Program-made: the position numbers and the translations under genes | Notes under the pieces: model-generated | What the model was told of the DNA's origin: nothing | What the model saw: the letters and a program-made list of their open reading frames with translations, nothing else | The model's database searches: none | Source of the DNA: Neoscytalidium dimidiatum | Lineage: Eukaryota > Ascomycota > Dothideomycetes > Botryosphaeriales > Botryosphaeriaceae | DNA length: 64,000 nt | Direction of reading: 5' to 3' | Assembly: GCA_037367355.1 (NCBI GenBank) | Contig: CM074706.1 | Span: 62,001-126,000 of the forward strand | In this document: in pieces, positions 1 to 11,649 of the stretch | How positions within the stretch are numbered: the stretch's first letter is position 1 | Layout of the letters: each line of letters starts with the position of its first letter

Positions 1-139
1 GAAGGTAACACGGTTCATTCGCGCGTAGCAACAGTCCGCTAAGCAACGCAGATTAACATCTTGATACGGCCATCGTACGCGAGAGTCAACGATTCAGTGC
101 TGTTCTTCGGCAGCATCAGTCTCTACCAATTGACGAGAA

Positions 140-740
140 GTATGCCTACGTGGAGAACTTCATCGGCTTTTCATTTCATCATTCAGGCAATTCAATACAA
201 GGTATTCAAAATGTCATATTCAGCGTCTTCGGCGTATCTACCGTCCTGTCCCCCTTTTCTGAGAAGGTAAATCATCTTTCGCCTCCGTCTATTACCGTGA
301 AAGAACACACAAGAGGCCAACCCATCGAAGATGTTGCCCTTTCTTGTTGCACATCGGACCTCCTTACGAGGTGAGGAAGGATCCAGCTCGTGCATACTCT
401 TGGAAAGCTTACCTGATCGCCAATATCATCGTGGAGATTCCATATCAGTTGTTCACCGGAGCCCTCATCTTCGCCTGCTTCTACTATCCCTTAGCTGGTG
501 CGGACCAGCCCTCCTCTCGCCATGGCCTGGTCGCCTTCAGAACCCTGATGATGCTTCGGTATTGCGGGCTGAACACGGCCAACCAGCTCCTTTCAGGCTT
601 CCGAGATCAGTTGGGGGCAAAGGTAGCGCGACTTTGGCATTGTCTGGGCTTACGTTCTCTTCCACATTGCCATGGTTACGCTTTTGTACTACTTATTCCG
701 GGTGAAGCAGTGGAGAAGGAAGCGTCAGTAGAGAACATTT
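140..740 (+). pseudogene. Relic of a PDR-type ABC multidrug transporter (C-terminal membrane domain)
   Basis: Two blocks in different frames resemble the second transmembrane domain of fungal pleiotropic-drug-resistance ABC transporters. The first (about 150-250) reads like the segment GNSIQGIQNVIFSVFG. The second (about 350-490) contains PPYEVRKDPARAYSWKAYL followed by the hydrophobic NIIVEIPYQL helix, a hallmark of this family. A last piece near 674-735 in a third frame reads LLYYLFRVKQW, like the usual C-terminal tail. Stops and frame changes separate the blocks, the large extracellular loop is missing, and no nucleotide-binding domain is visible in the window. I infer a decayed gene whose 5' part, if any remains, lies before position 1. 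The family exports toxic compounds at the plasma membrane; this copy cannot. Confidence 0.75.
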
Positions 741-1011
741 GACGTGTTTTCATGAGAATTACGTGGAAATTTTTTTCATTCCCAGTCCAGTAGGCACTCG
801 CAGAAGTGGAAGCGCTCGAAACGTATGTTTTCCCGGATGTAGAGCGCTCCTTTTGATACAGACTGATAATTTGAATGTATGTATGTGGCGTAAATATCTG
901 AAGCTAGCAGATAGCTTTGTTGTACAAAATAATTATTTCCTTGAACTTTGCTGCAACCCCGCTTCAAGCTCTGCCTTCCGTTGATACCGTATCCTCAATC
1001 TCTTCTGAGGA

Positions 1012-2136
1012 TCATGCGGCAGAGTCATTCGCGCTGCGGCCCCACCGCCAATTTTGCTCCATATCATCTAGCATCGAAGGCCTTACAGGCGTCCACCCAA
1101 ACAGCTTCCTCGCACGTACAGCCTTCGAACGGGCATTGTATCCCCACAAGATAAAACCGTACGGATGCACCTTCTTCGCCTGCTCCGCATCCAACTGGTC
1201 CACCTCCGCGGATGACACCAGCCCCTTCTCCGCCGCAACCCTCGCGATCTGGCCGGTGAAATCTCCCCAAACGACCTCACCGTCCTCCGCGAAATAATAC
1301 GCGTCGGGGCCCCACGTGGCGGAGCCGCCCCCCTTCGCGGCATCCGCCACCAGCCGCGCAAACAGCTCGCTCAGGTCGTGCAAGTGCACTGTGCTCCACC
1401 TCGCGCGGCCCGCGCCGACCCTGAACCCCCTGCCGTACTTGAGCACCGCGTCGACCGTCCAGGCGAGCGCGCTGTTCTCGTGCACGCCAGCCACCCTGCT
1501 CGGCCCGTAGATGAAGGGCGGACACACGATCGCCGCGCGCACGTTCGCGGCCGGGTCCGCCGCCGCCTCCAGCACGATGCGGTCGACGGGCCGGTGCAGC
1601 GCCTCGTCGGGGAAGCCGGTCGTCACCTCGCGCACGCCGTCCCAGTCGCCGTAGACCTTGTCGGTATGCTCGTCGTAGCGATTAGCGGTTATATCGGCCC
1701 ACTCGAGGATAGCGGTGCCGGAGACGTGGATGAGGAAGGCCGGGGATGTTTTCTTCCTGATGCCGGCGAGGATAGAGTTGACGAGGGGGACGTCGTCGCT
1801 GCTGCCCCAGTTGATGACGACATCGGCAGCGGCAGACTCGGCGGCGATAACGTTGTGGCTGCTGAAGTCGCCCGTCACGAAGCGCGTGGTGTCGGCCGGG
1901 AAGAGGGGCGAGATGAGGGCGGCTTTGGATGGGTTGCGGACAAGGAACGTCCATGTGTGCTCGGGCTGCGCTTGCGCGATGTGGGCGACGGCGTCGCTGC
2001 CGACGTATCCGGTTGCGCCAATACTGTTGAATAAGAAAGGAAAGAGATCCTTTCGTCAGCCGAGTTTCTCACGAGCCTGGTCTGTGGTGGTTGGGAAGGT
2101 TCAGGTATGGTGGACTCACGCGAATATCTTCACCAT
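1012..2136 (-). CDS. NAD(P)-dependent epimerase/dehydratase-like SDR protein
   Basis: Two exons: 2120-2136 and 1012-2023, with a 96-bp GTGAGT...CAG intron; product 342 residues. The start was chosen because the 17-nt first exon restores the beginning of the Rossmann fold: residues 8-14 read GATGYVG, the nucleotide-binding GxxGxxG motif directly after MVKIFAI. The rest has the layout of an extended or atypical short-chain dehydrogenase, including an IYGPSRVAG-type segment and a C-terminal part ending in a helix with WGWTPVRPS-like packing. I do not see a clean YxxxK catalytic pair, so catalysis is uncertain; it may be an atypical SDR. Cytosolic, with no signal peptide. Substrate unknown. It stands alone on its strand between the ABC relic and a long spacer. 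Confidence 0.8.
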
Positions 2137-2899
2137 CTTATTGGTTGCGAGAGAGTTAATCTTGAAATTATGCTTCTTGTCTTTTGGCTCAGCAGCATAC
2201 CTGAGTATTGGACCTGGTCACGCTTTATCTGAAGACAGACATTGGTTCCTTCGCGTCGTCCGACACTTGTCCGGGATTTGAAATCGAATGGTGGTTGCCA
2301 AGATCACCATACAATGACCCCAGAGGTGTTGTCAGGCAATCATTTTCAATCGGGTATCATCATAGCCGAAGATACCGCAAAAGGAAGAATCGGGGAATGA
2401 TTACCCGATGTCATTGCGTGCTGCGGTGGAAATAGTGCGCGTCGCACGCGCCGGAAGTCTCAGGAACGACGTTTCAAGGTATTTGAACTACATCCCTAGA
2501 CAATCGCAGCTGGCTTTCTTACAAAGCCGCCTTTGCAAGAAGGATTCGCCGAATTCCGTCGTCCGATATCCACGGATACCTTAAGATATACCAGGCCCCG
2601 CCGGAAATCGGCCTTACGCATGGTTGGATCACCCAGTATTATCCGGGCTAACACGTGGACTTTACCATCAATTCTATGTCTAGCCTATCATGCCATATTT
2701 CAAAAAAAAAAAAAAAAGAAAAAGAAAAGAACAGATAACCATAACAAGGAGTCAAACATGCTTCAATCTTCAGTCCAGCACGCGATGCATGAACACACGA
2801 TTTACACCGATGAACCGCAGGTACAACTCCTTCTTTTGCATAAGGAACATTTCCGGCTGGAATGGGATGCTGTACTCCTGGAGCAGGGTCGTAATCACC
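2137..2899. other. Spacer without recognisable gene
   Basis: No coding region can be supported here. It holds the upstream region of the SDR gene and an A-rich tract at about 2701-2735. A minus-strand reading frame at 2770-3000 with plausible protein composition overlaps the 3' end of the next gene in another frame and could be part of an alternative last exon. Confidence 0.5.
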
Positions 2900-4668
2900 T
2901 CATCTGTTCCATACCCAATCAGTACACCGTACAATCCGGAAGCAACGGACGAACAACATACGATCAAGATCCCTAATCTCCTGTCCGCTACCCGGCACAT
3001 CCCACGGGATATCCTCGAGCCCTGTCTCGAGATGCATCGACCGCGGCATCGGCTCCAGAGGCTGCTCGAGCTCCATTAACTCGAAGTTCCTGTTCCGTTT
3101 CTCCAGCCTCTTCCTGCAACGACGTCAGCCTTTCTCATGAATCACCAACACTCGCGACCAGCGAACATCAAGCAACACGGGCGAACTCACTCTTCCAACT
3201 CCCTCCTCCCCGGGTCCTCCCCGCGCTCTTGAAACGCCCTCCCAACAAACAACGCCATATCCTCACACTCCCTCCTCAACCTCTCTACATGTCCCTGAAC
3301 CCCCAGCGCAAGCGTCGACTCCACCCCCCTCGTCTCAAACCTCAGCCCCCGGCCCACCGCCCCCTCATCCACCATCAGCTCCGCCGCGGCCACCCCGTCC
3401 GGAAGGACCGCTCCCCGCACCTCCGGCGTCCCCAGCCCCTGCTCTTGCGCAACGACCGCGGCGCTAGGCGCGGACGTCGGTCCTACAGCGCCGCGCCCGC
3501 CATTCATGACTCCCGCCGCCGGCCCCGCCGTGGGTAAGGACCAGTACGGATGCTGCCGCTGCCGCTGCCGCTGCCTGGCCGCCGCTCCGCGCCACTCCGG
3601 TCCAGCGCTCCCGCTCCGCTGGTGACGATGCTGCCGCACAGGACCGGGACCGGGACTGCCTGCCACCATCCCCATCGGCGCTGTCGGCGTAGCCGTCGGT
3701 GTCGGCGTCGGCATCCCGCCCGGTCTGGCTATGCCGGCGGGGAAGGGATGCTTGACGGCGTGCGGCGCGCCGAGGTAGTGGCCGGTGGAGCGGTGGAAGA
3801 CGGGAGCGGCGGGCGTCATGGAGGGCGGGGCGGAGCCGCCGCGGTGGAGGAGGAGGTGGTGGTGGCTGCGATTATGGTGTGGGTTGGGGAGAGCTGCGGC
3901 CGCGGCTGCTGCGGCCGGGGGGAAGGGATGGATGGCTGCTGCGGGAGGGAAGTGGGGACGGGCTGGGGATTGGTGATTATGGTGGTGTGGGTGCGGGTGG
4001 TGCAGCGGGACGGTCTCGCCTGGAGGTTCGGAATGCGCGCGCAGCAAGGTGGGTGGGTGGTTGTGGGTGAGGGGGTCGTCTTGGCCCAGGAAGGGTGGGT
4101 GTTGCTCGTGGAGAGGCGGTGGTGTGGGCGTTGCGTACGGCGGGCCGTTCTCCGTGTTCGGTAGGGATGATAGGTAGTTGTTCGGCAGGCTTGACGTGCT
4201 CGGTGCGGAACTGGGTTGTACGTCTGCGAAAGGGGAGTGACCCGGCAATTCGACCGTTGGCAGGCTTGACAATGGTGGTGGTTGGTCTGCACTGCTTGGA
4301 AAGGCCAGCTGATATGGCGAAGAAGGACGGGTTGTCACATCGTCGAGAGAAGGCAGGTCTGGCAGAGGTACTGAAGAGCTGATGAACGACGGATCGACGG
4401 TCTCGAATGGAGGTGGTGTCGCACAGTTGGCTACGATGATAGCGCCAAGCTCTTCTACGCTGAGGTGGGTAAGAGTGGGTTGTAAGTGTTGGTCTGATGG
4501 CTGATGGTGATATTCCACTTGTTTTTCCTGGAGCGGAGGCAAGACGTGAGGTAAGAGGATGTCGTCTACGCTGTTTAGTGTTCCATCATTTCCAGTGTTT
4601 TTCTTGCCTGCGCTCTTGGCTGGAACAGCTGCCGCAGGGCCGGCAGATGGGACAACGTCGTCGAGCAT
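2900..4668 (-). CDS. His/Pro/Ala-rich low-complexity protein with C-terminal helical region
   Basis: Function not recognised. Proposed exons are 3191-4668 and 2900-3113, joined by a 77-bp GTGAGT...GTTGCAG intron; product about 563 residues. The start is the ATG of MLDDVVPSAG. Residues 1-440 are largely disordered: Pro/Ser-rich stretches, a His-rich block (PLHHPHPHHHNHQ), a poly-Ala run and an RQRQRQRQ tract. The only part with predicted order is near the end of exon 1 and start of exon 2, a charged helical stretch (HVERLRRECEDMALF followed by EKRLEKRNRNFELMELE) that could form a coiled coil. The composition suits a nuclear or RNA-associated regulatory protein, but that is inference. The second exon is less certain than the first; the 3' end could differ. 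Confidence 0.55.
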
Positions 4669-5758
4669 GATTGCTGGGCCGCCGTCGCAGTCTTCTCACT
4701 TGTGTGGAAATGAAAACCAAGAATATCAGTGAAACAGATTCAGAGTCCGAATTGGGCAAGAATTGTACGGAGCAAACAGCCTGCCGGTGGGCATTGGAGC
4801 GCAAGATATAGGCGGTCTATGTCGCCGGCTAGACAGGGCCAGCCATTGTGGAAAGCTGAGTTCAAGACAAACGGCTTAGGGGTTTTGTCAATGGAGCGAC
4901 GCGAAAGGCGCGGTGTGGGAGTCGCTGGTAAGTGCATTTGGCTGGACTTTGACCGGTCTATGTTTGGTCTCGGATAGGTGCAGCCACCCAAACATCCATC
5001 TTGTAAGGCTGCATGGTTGTCTTGCGTGCCGGAGCAATGAGAAGGCGTCAGAAAATGACGGACATAGGGCTGAATTACTTCTGGAATATATGGCGCAAAA
5101 CAAGGTCTTGGACAGGCCGCCGAGCGGCGTAGCGCCGATACGGCCAGGTCCGATCAAGCCACGGACAAGTTCCCCTTCGTGGTCTCCCCAGGCTAATGCA
5201 GGGGCATCATGCAGGTGGCCAGCGTGCAGTGACAGGGCCAGCGCAACTTCATGCCTTGCACGCGAGTGTATTGCAGCGAGGCAATCTACCAAAAATTACC
5301 GTCCACCCTTACTTAATAGCGTGGGAACGTCCTGTTGCAGCTATGAGTATTGTATTGGAGATTCGATTTGCATCTGGGAAGAGAATCTTCACACTTGGCG
5401 TATTGCCGTCGGCTGTCACGAGGCGATCAGGGGACTGGTCCTTCAGAGCGGAGAGCTGCACCGAATTCTGGACCATCGGCAGCAGCTAAATGCTTTGAAA
5501 CAGAGCAGGCCGTTCTTTTGCCCAAGATACCAGAGGAAACTGAGAGGATCGGTTACAAGGGTTGGGTAACAAAGTGACCGGTCATCAATAGCTGTAACAT
5601 TGCGCAATCTACCAAGCTATATACAAAAGCTTGTACAGCGTCGTCGCACGCGCAAGGGAATAGAAGAAGAAGAGTATAAAGGGAGTTGATTTTGTGCTCC
5701 AGGTAGCCCATGATTAAGGCTTGAGCAGATTGTCTTGTTTGCAGCCCAGAAGATGCGC
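4669..5758. other. Spacer without recognisable gene
   Basis: About 1.1 kb between two minus-strand genes. It contains the promoter of the His-rich gene and the 3' flank of the deuterolysin gene. An open frame at about 4913-5569 on the plus strand has no family resemblance and atypical composition, so I do not call it. Confidence 0.5.
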
Positions 5759-7072
5759 TTAGCAGCCGACGTAGATGGCTACACATGTGGTCAGTAAGGG
5801 GTTCGGCTGATATGTGAATGTGCATTTAGCAACGTACCGTTGGCATACAGAGCGTAGGTATCAGCGTTGTTCAGAGCCTGGCTGGTAGAGAGCCTGGTAG
5901 CGGCGGCGTAGCCGTAGCCAAGGTCATCAGTGCCCTGAACGGAGTTAAGATGAGTGCTCTCGTGGAGGGTGGTGGTGGCCTGGTCCTGGTTGTGGCAAGT
6001 GCTGGTGAGGGCGGGCAGAGCGCTGTAGTACAGAGGGCAGTTGACTATGATGGACTGCGACGGGATGGTGTAGGCCAAGACGTTGCTCTCGCAGTAGCCG
6101 TAGACATCAGTGCAGTAGTAGTCAGAACTATGGCTGGTTAGCTGGCCCGGACAAGCAATGAGATCAGGTGGGGCCGGCCATACGCTCCGCTAGTAGTGCT
6201 ACCGCACTCGGCAGCAGCCCTGGAGAAAGTGGCCGCAACGGCGCTGCGGGTGCTCGAGGAAGTAGTCTTGAAGTACTCGTTGAACTTGGTGGAAGAACCA
6301 GAGATAGCGGCGGTAGAGGCGCGGAGAGCAAGGCTGCGGCAGTTTGTAAGAGCGGTGCGAGTAGCGGTGCCACGAGTGCCGGAGCAGTCGCTCTGGAGAA
6401 CAGTGCGCTTGACCTTGCCGGCGAAGTCACGGCGGACCTTCTCGGCCTCAGCACCGTTGATGGTGGTGCTGATCTTGTTGCTGACGAAGGGAAGAGCACC
6501 AGCAATCTCGGTGGAGTCAGCCTCGGCGTAGGGAATGGCACCCTGGGAAAGGATGTCGAAAGCACCACCGGTGCTCAGGTTGTGGGTGGTTCCGATGTCG
6601 AAGGTGACCTCGATGGTCTCACCGGCATCGAGGCTCTGGAAGGCATCCTCGCTCAGGCCGGTGGTGAGGGTCCGGAGGCGGACGCCCTCAAAGGCGACGC
6701 GAGATTCTGGGCGCCATTGGTCAGGCGTGGATTAAAATCGGAAGAGATCTGCGGCTAATAGGAAGATCCGCGCGCCAACATGGAACGACAGCGGGAAAGC
6801 GGAGGCTAATGCCCGGAGGTGTTTCAAGTAGAGATGTACATACCAGCAGAGTAGATCTCGGCCTTCTCAACAGCAGCAGTGTCCAAGAAGGAACCGGTCT
6901 TGAAGAGCTTGACGGCAGAGGCACCGTTGTTGGTGACGGTGGCCTTGACCTCGGTGTTGCCAACCATCTCAAGCTTGACGTCCAAGGGGGAGTCGCGCTT
7001 GTTCAGGTTGAGGGAGACGGCGCTGACGGCCGAGGCCAGGGCGGCGAGGGAGAGACCAGTGAAGAACTTCAT
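5759..7072 (-). CDS. Deuterolysin (M35 family secreted zinc metalloprotease, neutral protease 2)
   Basis: Four exons: 6844-7072, 6184-6706, 5838-6127 and 5759-5778; 353 residues, the usual length for the family. Residues 1-18 form a signal peptide ([18 protein letters not shown]). A Lys-Arg at 25-26 could be a Kex2-type processing site. The propeptide runs through a beta-rich region (RVAFEGVRL, residues about 80-88). The catalytic zinc site is HESTH at 306-310, with the deuterolysin aspzincin motif GTDDLGYG at 316-323 supplying the third ligand. Cysteines at 256, 263, 281 and 295 fit the conserved disulfides. The last exon encodes only the AIYVGC tail. Known role: extracellular protein degradation for nutrition or host-tissue attack. 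A TATAAA box lies about 115 bp upstream. Confidence 0.95.
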
Positions 7073-7184
7073 TTTGGGCAATGGAGGGTGTTGGACCGTT
7101 GAGAAGGAGGAGGAGGCTCTTTCTGAGTGATCTGGGCTGCTGGATGCTGCTGATGATCCCTTCAGTGCCGGGAAGCAGCATCTC

Positions 7185-7190
7185 TTTATA
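7185..7190 (-). promoter_or_regulatory. TATA box of the deuterolysin gene
   Basis: On the minus strand the sequence reads CTATAAAGAG, with TATAAA about 113-118 bp before the deuterolysin ATG. Strongly expressed secreted protease genes of fungi often have a clear TATA element; assignment is by position and sequence only. Confidence 0.5.
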
Positions 7191-9622
7191 GAGCAGAGCT
7201 GGCATGGCGATGGGCACAAGCGGGACGGTTGAGTCCTGATCTGGCGGCTTGGCCGTTTCTGGAGCCAAGCGCAAAACAGAAGGAAGAGTGGCAGGTGTGG
7301 AGACGATCACGGCGGCAAGATAGCAGCTGCAGTGCAGAGCTCGCGACCACGGATATGGGCAGAGGTCGGATCAGATCAGATGCACGGGGTGGAGCGGGGA
7401 TGCTGGACCCGGCCGGCCTTAATCTCCAGGACTCATGCATGAAATGACTGGCTGCTGGGCGGGCAAAGCAGCAGGACAGGCAGGAAACATGGCGGTGGCT
7501 CAAGTCAGTTCCAGCTTTTGGACACGACAAAGACGCGCGGGACAAGCTCGCGATCGACTGGTGATGATGCAGTCGCCATGGCGCAGCAGCAGCAAGGCGA
7601 GCAACTTGGCGATGGCGGGCCTTCTTCTCCCTTGGCTTCGGATTGGCATGGTCAAGACTTCTTGGTGGTTTACAGGCAGGAGGTACAGATTAGCGACGGA
7701 AGAGAGCAGGATTGGGCGTAGCTCCGGGCGAGACCACATATTTGCGAAGGTCGATCATGGGTCTCGTTCGCGACAAGCGTGAGAGGCGACGGGAGGCGAG
7801 GTGGTGTGCAGGAGGCATGCGAAGGCTGACATAAGTGCACGATGGAGCTAACCATAGGCGCCGGTGGGGGGTGTATTTGGCGACGATAAGGACAGGCCTC
7901 CAAGGCGCACGGCGACTGGACAGATTCTAGCAGCAGCAGAGCGATGATGGACGCTCTGGTTGCCGGATCAGGCAGGCGAGAGGGTCTGTGTAGGGAGCCG
8001 GGATGTTTGTCTGAGGTGGGTTCGCGATGGGACGGGCTTGGCGGGCGGCAGTGCGGGCAGAGAGGGGAGAGAGAGAGAGAGAGATGTGAGTGGTTGCGAA
8101 GAGAAGCGCGACGAAGAAGCCTTGTCGGCAGCTGCAGCCGAAGCTTGGCCGGCCGGCGCCCGATTGCCCGCGCCCACACAAACCGACACACAAACGCGCT
8201 GCATCACCGCTCTCTCTCTGTACACAGTATCGCCATCCGCTCCATCCGCTCCGTCTGTCCCGTCACCGGCGCCCGCGCCCGCGTCGCCCGCTGACATGTC
8301 GAGCAACCGCTCAGCCGCCTGCCCGAAACTGAGCGCGCGCGCGCGAGCCACTCACCTCAAGCTGCAGCAACTCCAGCACCGCCAGCAATCTGCCCATCCT
8401 ACCCGCGCGAATCACCGCCGGAGTCCTGGAGCCAAGCCCAAGCACCCCGTCTTGGCTCTTGGCGCCGCTAGATGTCGCCCTGCGCTATACGGATGCCGCC
8501 CGCTGTCACCGCCGCCCCGAAAGGCAGCTCCCACGCGTTTCAGCCCGTGACCTCGTGTATGCTGCCCGGCTGGGTCGCTCCTCGTCTTCAATGGCGCGCC
8601 GTCGGATGCGCCCGGCGCGCCCCTCTCTACAATAATGCTCCAGTACACTTCGTGCAACTGCTGCCGCACTGCCGCCGTCGGGTGCTGCTCCGTCCTTGCA
8701 GCTGCTCACCTTCTACTTCCGTTCCTCTCTCCGCACGAGCCTCACCTTGTAGTGGTCTGCGAAACAAGCATACTTACAACCGTGCTTGTTTATTTCCACC
8801 CAACTTCCATCGCTTCTGCGACCTGCTTGTTTGGCCTGTTCCTGCGTCATTCCACAGCCTCGCTTCAACCCGCTCCCCCATGTTATCTTCACCTCCTCTG
8901 CGAGAACCCTTGACTGCCCCTCCCCTTCGCTGCCCTCACTTTTCCCTTGGCGCCAAGTCTCCCCGACAGATTGCCCGCCGGCATTATCAGCCCCGCCCGT
9001 CCTCTGTGCTGTCACGTCGCTTAGAAGGATTACCCCAGAAGGCTTGTTAGCGCCACTCTCCAATCCTGAATCTAGGACTTGATTCCCCTCGTAGCTAGCT
9101 GCACGACCACAGGGCCCAGAACCGGGAAGCTTGTCTCCTCATCGAAGCTCACGGGATAAACGGCACTACCACCACCCGCTTTGTCTTACCAGCCGTGACC
9201 ACTCGCCTACCCGCGGCGCTTCTCTCCTCGGCAAATAGAAACTGCACGAACACGAGCAATCGAGATAGCTCCGCCGTTGAACCAGCTATCACCACTCGCC
9301 CAGCCCGAACTTGGAAGCTGAGTAGGGGCGTCCTTCCGCTTTTGTGCCGTTTATAGCCACTCCAAACGACTTGACTCTGCACGGGCTCGAGCCACAACCA
9401 CCAGACCTCGGAGACCACCGACGACCACTTCGGATTTTAGGAGCTCGTGAAGCCGCAAACCAGACTGCGAGGCCAACGAGCCAACTCTCATCCGACTGTA
9501 ACACTGCCAGGTACTCGAGCATTCCCACCTCAACCCGTCAGTCCCCCATATCCTCCCGCCTCAGCCAATCTTCCTCCCTAACACGCCCCAAAGTCGGTCA
9601 AAACCCGCGTAGCCCACTACCC
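7191..9622. other. Long divergent spacer with GA/CT-rich tracts
   Basis: About 2.4 kb between the divergent deuterolysin and the plus-strand gene at 9623. It contains a (GA)n run at about 8068-8084 and long CT-rich plus-strand stretches before 9623, typical of fungal promoters and 5' leaders. Several overlapping open frames on both strands look like composition artefacts. No gene can be supported. Confidence 0.5.
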
Positions 9623-10276
9623 ATGAGCTTTCTCCAGAACAAGCCCATCCTCACCGCCGCCCTCACTGTCCTCGCCATCACCACCTTCGTCTACTACACC
9701 AGCTGCGCCCCCGCAGCCGTCTCCTACTCCACCATGGCCACCTCCAACACACACGACAACCACCCCTCCCTCTCCCACCTGCACGTCTCCCTTTCCCAAT
9801 CCACCACCTCCCCTCCCACCCTCTCCCTCCGTGTCCAAAACACTCACCCCTCCCGCCCCATCTCCCTCCTCACCTGGGAATCCCCACTCGACCCGCTCGC
9901 CCTCCAGCTCGGCCTCATCGAAATCACGCCGCTCGGCAACGACGACGACAACAACAACAACAACAACACCCCGCTCCCCCTCGCCTCCATCAAGGTGAGC
10001 CGCAAGCTGCCGCCGGGCCGCGACGCGCTCGTCACCCTGGCGCCCGGCGAGAGCAAGGCCCAGGAGATCCTGCTGCGGGAGCCCATCGTCCCGCTGGCGA
10101 AGGTCAGGGAGCGCGGCGGCGGGAAGGCGCGGGTCGTGGCGAGAGGAGCGTGGAAGGCCGTGTGGTTGGGGAAGACGGGGGAGCAGGTGGGCGAGGAGGC
10201 GTTGGGGAGGATGGAGGCGGATGGTGGGAGCGTGGGCGGGGGCTGGGAGACGGAGGATGTGGAAGTCGTGGTGTAG
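9623..10276 (+). CDS. Conserved-looking hypothetical protein, possible N-terminal membrane anchor
   Basis: Single open frame of 217 residues from the ATG at 9623; the frame is open further upstream but begins there in leader-like sequence. With this start, residues about 7-27 (ILTAALTVLAITTFVYY) form a hydrophobic segment that could be a signal anchor. An in-frame ATG at 9734 (MATSN) would give a 180-residue cytosolic form. The core has beta-strand character: TLSLRVQNTHPSRPISLLTW, then LDPLALQLGLIEITPLG, a poly-Asn insertion encoded by an AAC repeat, and SRKLPPGRDALVTLAPGES. I recognise this as the type of small beta-sandwich protein common in ascomycetes, distantly like the pro-domain of M35 proteases, but cannot assign a function. 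Confidence 0.65.
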   Translation: MSFLQNKPILTAALTVLAITTFVYYTSCAPAAVSYSTMATSNTHDNHPSLSHLHVSLSQSTTSPPTLSLRVQNTHPSRPISLLTWESPLDPLALQLGLIEITPLGNDDDNNNNNNTPLPLASIKVSRKLPPGRDALVTLAPGESKAQEILLREPIVPLAKVRERGGGKARVVARGAWKAVWLGKTGEQVGEEALGRMEADGGSVGGGWETEDVEVVV

Positions 10277-11649
10277 AACGGGGGAAAGGCTTGATAGAGA
10301 GATCTGTGTGATGTTGGGGATGCGCGAATTGTGGAGATGGGAGATGGAGAGGACTTGACTACGGTCTTTGATCGAATGAGCGTTGGAGCGGTGAAGGAGC
10401 GGTGACGTTCGCTGACTTGTTTGTTTGTAAAAAAAAAAAAAAAAAAAATCATACGCACCATGTATTTACGTCTCTACGCATGCATGTAAAACCAAATCAT
10501 TCGCTTCACACACAAGACGGATGTCGCGAGTCACGTGTATCCAATGCATTTAGCCTATGACCGCGCGGAAAAGACTGGCGATAGCTACATGACTTTTCAT
10601 TTTTTTTTTTCAACGCCAACCCATCATCGTGAAACTACGCTCCGATTCCGAAGACAAGAAGAGCCCTTCCTACGGCGACGTGCAAACAAGCATCTCGTAC
10701 TCGGCGCTGCATTCTGGCATTCCTTTCGCGCTTAGCGGCCCCAGCCGACTGCTGCGGATCCCCCTCCCCTCTGGGCGCCAATGATTGCCGAGAGGAAGAC
10801 AAGGACCATAGCTCGTAACGCCCGGGGGGAGGGGGGTTAGTATAGTGGGTCGGAGGCTTTTTGCGATGCAGTGAAGGCTTGGCCCTGCACTCGTTGGGGT
10901 TTCGTGTTCTTGGGTTCTGCGGCGGCGGCGGCGGGGAAGAGAGAAAAGCTTAGTGTGCTGCTGAGAGGCCGACGTTCCTGCATCCCGTGGTTTGTTGCTG
11001 CGGTGGTGGAGCTAGTGCGGCTCTGGGGGCTTGGAATTGTCCGCCTGTTACGGACTACCGGGTGCCACAGACTTCATTCTGGAGATGAGAGTGAGAAATG
11101 AAAAATTTTTTTCACCAGTCACAATGAAATTCTGAATCTAAAGTGGAAGTAAGTTGGTGCTTATACTAAGTGTAGAATCTGCTAGGCCGACACTCTTTGT
11201 TGGGGGGTCAAGCGTATCGTCGGGTTACTGGGCCATCCTCCTCGCCGTCACGGTAGGCAAGGGGGGGGTTCACTCACCAATTGAATACTCATGGATCAAT
11301 TTGCAAGTCACCACAGGGGCTATATCGACTATGCACTAGTGTAGGAAAGCACGTATATGCCATGTTTGTTTAATCACGGTAGCTTACTATTAAGATGGTC
11401 CAAGTAATCCGTGGTCCATGCACGGGATCTTCGGCCTGTTCTCTAGAGCTGAGAGGGTGACCAGCGCTTGAGATTCTCCGTCCCCCGAAGTTATGGCCAA
11501 TTTTGAGGAGTAGCACCACGCACACTACTTTCCCCCTTCAGCTGGTGTCATGACGCAGTTCAACTTTACTCCATTCAAGCTATATACCTTACACCCTTTC
11601 CACGTTTAAATAGAAAGAGACCCGTCGTTCAGCCCACTTTCAGCATTGC
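10277..11649. other. Spacer without recognisable gene
   Basis: About 1.4 kb. It contains a 19-bp A run near 10430-10448 just after the hypothetical gene, a short GGC repeat near 10919-10935 and AT-rich sequence before the convergent oxidase gene. No coding or RNA signal seen. Confidence 0.5.

Noticed and set aside
4913..5569. 218-codon open frame on the plus strand between the His-rich and deuterolysin genes
   Set aside because: No recognisable motif, composition unlike the neighbouring genes, no clear splice or start context, and overlapping open frames in other phases.
6164..6758. Open frames on both strands over the deuterolysin exon 2
   Set aside because: They are GC-driven shadows of the deuterolysin reading frame, which carries the zinc motifs and correct splice phases.
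8059..8085. GA repeat as part of a CRISPR-like or ordered array
   Set aside because: Simple dinucleotide microsatellite; the organism is a fungus and no spaced repeats occur.
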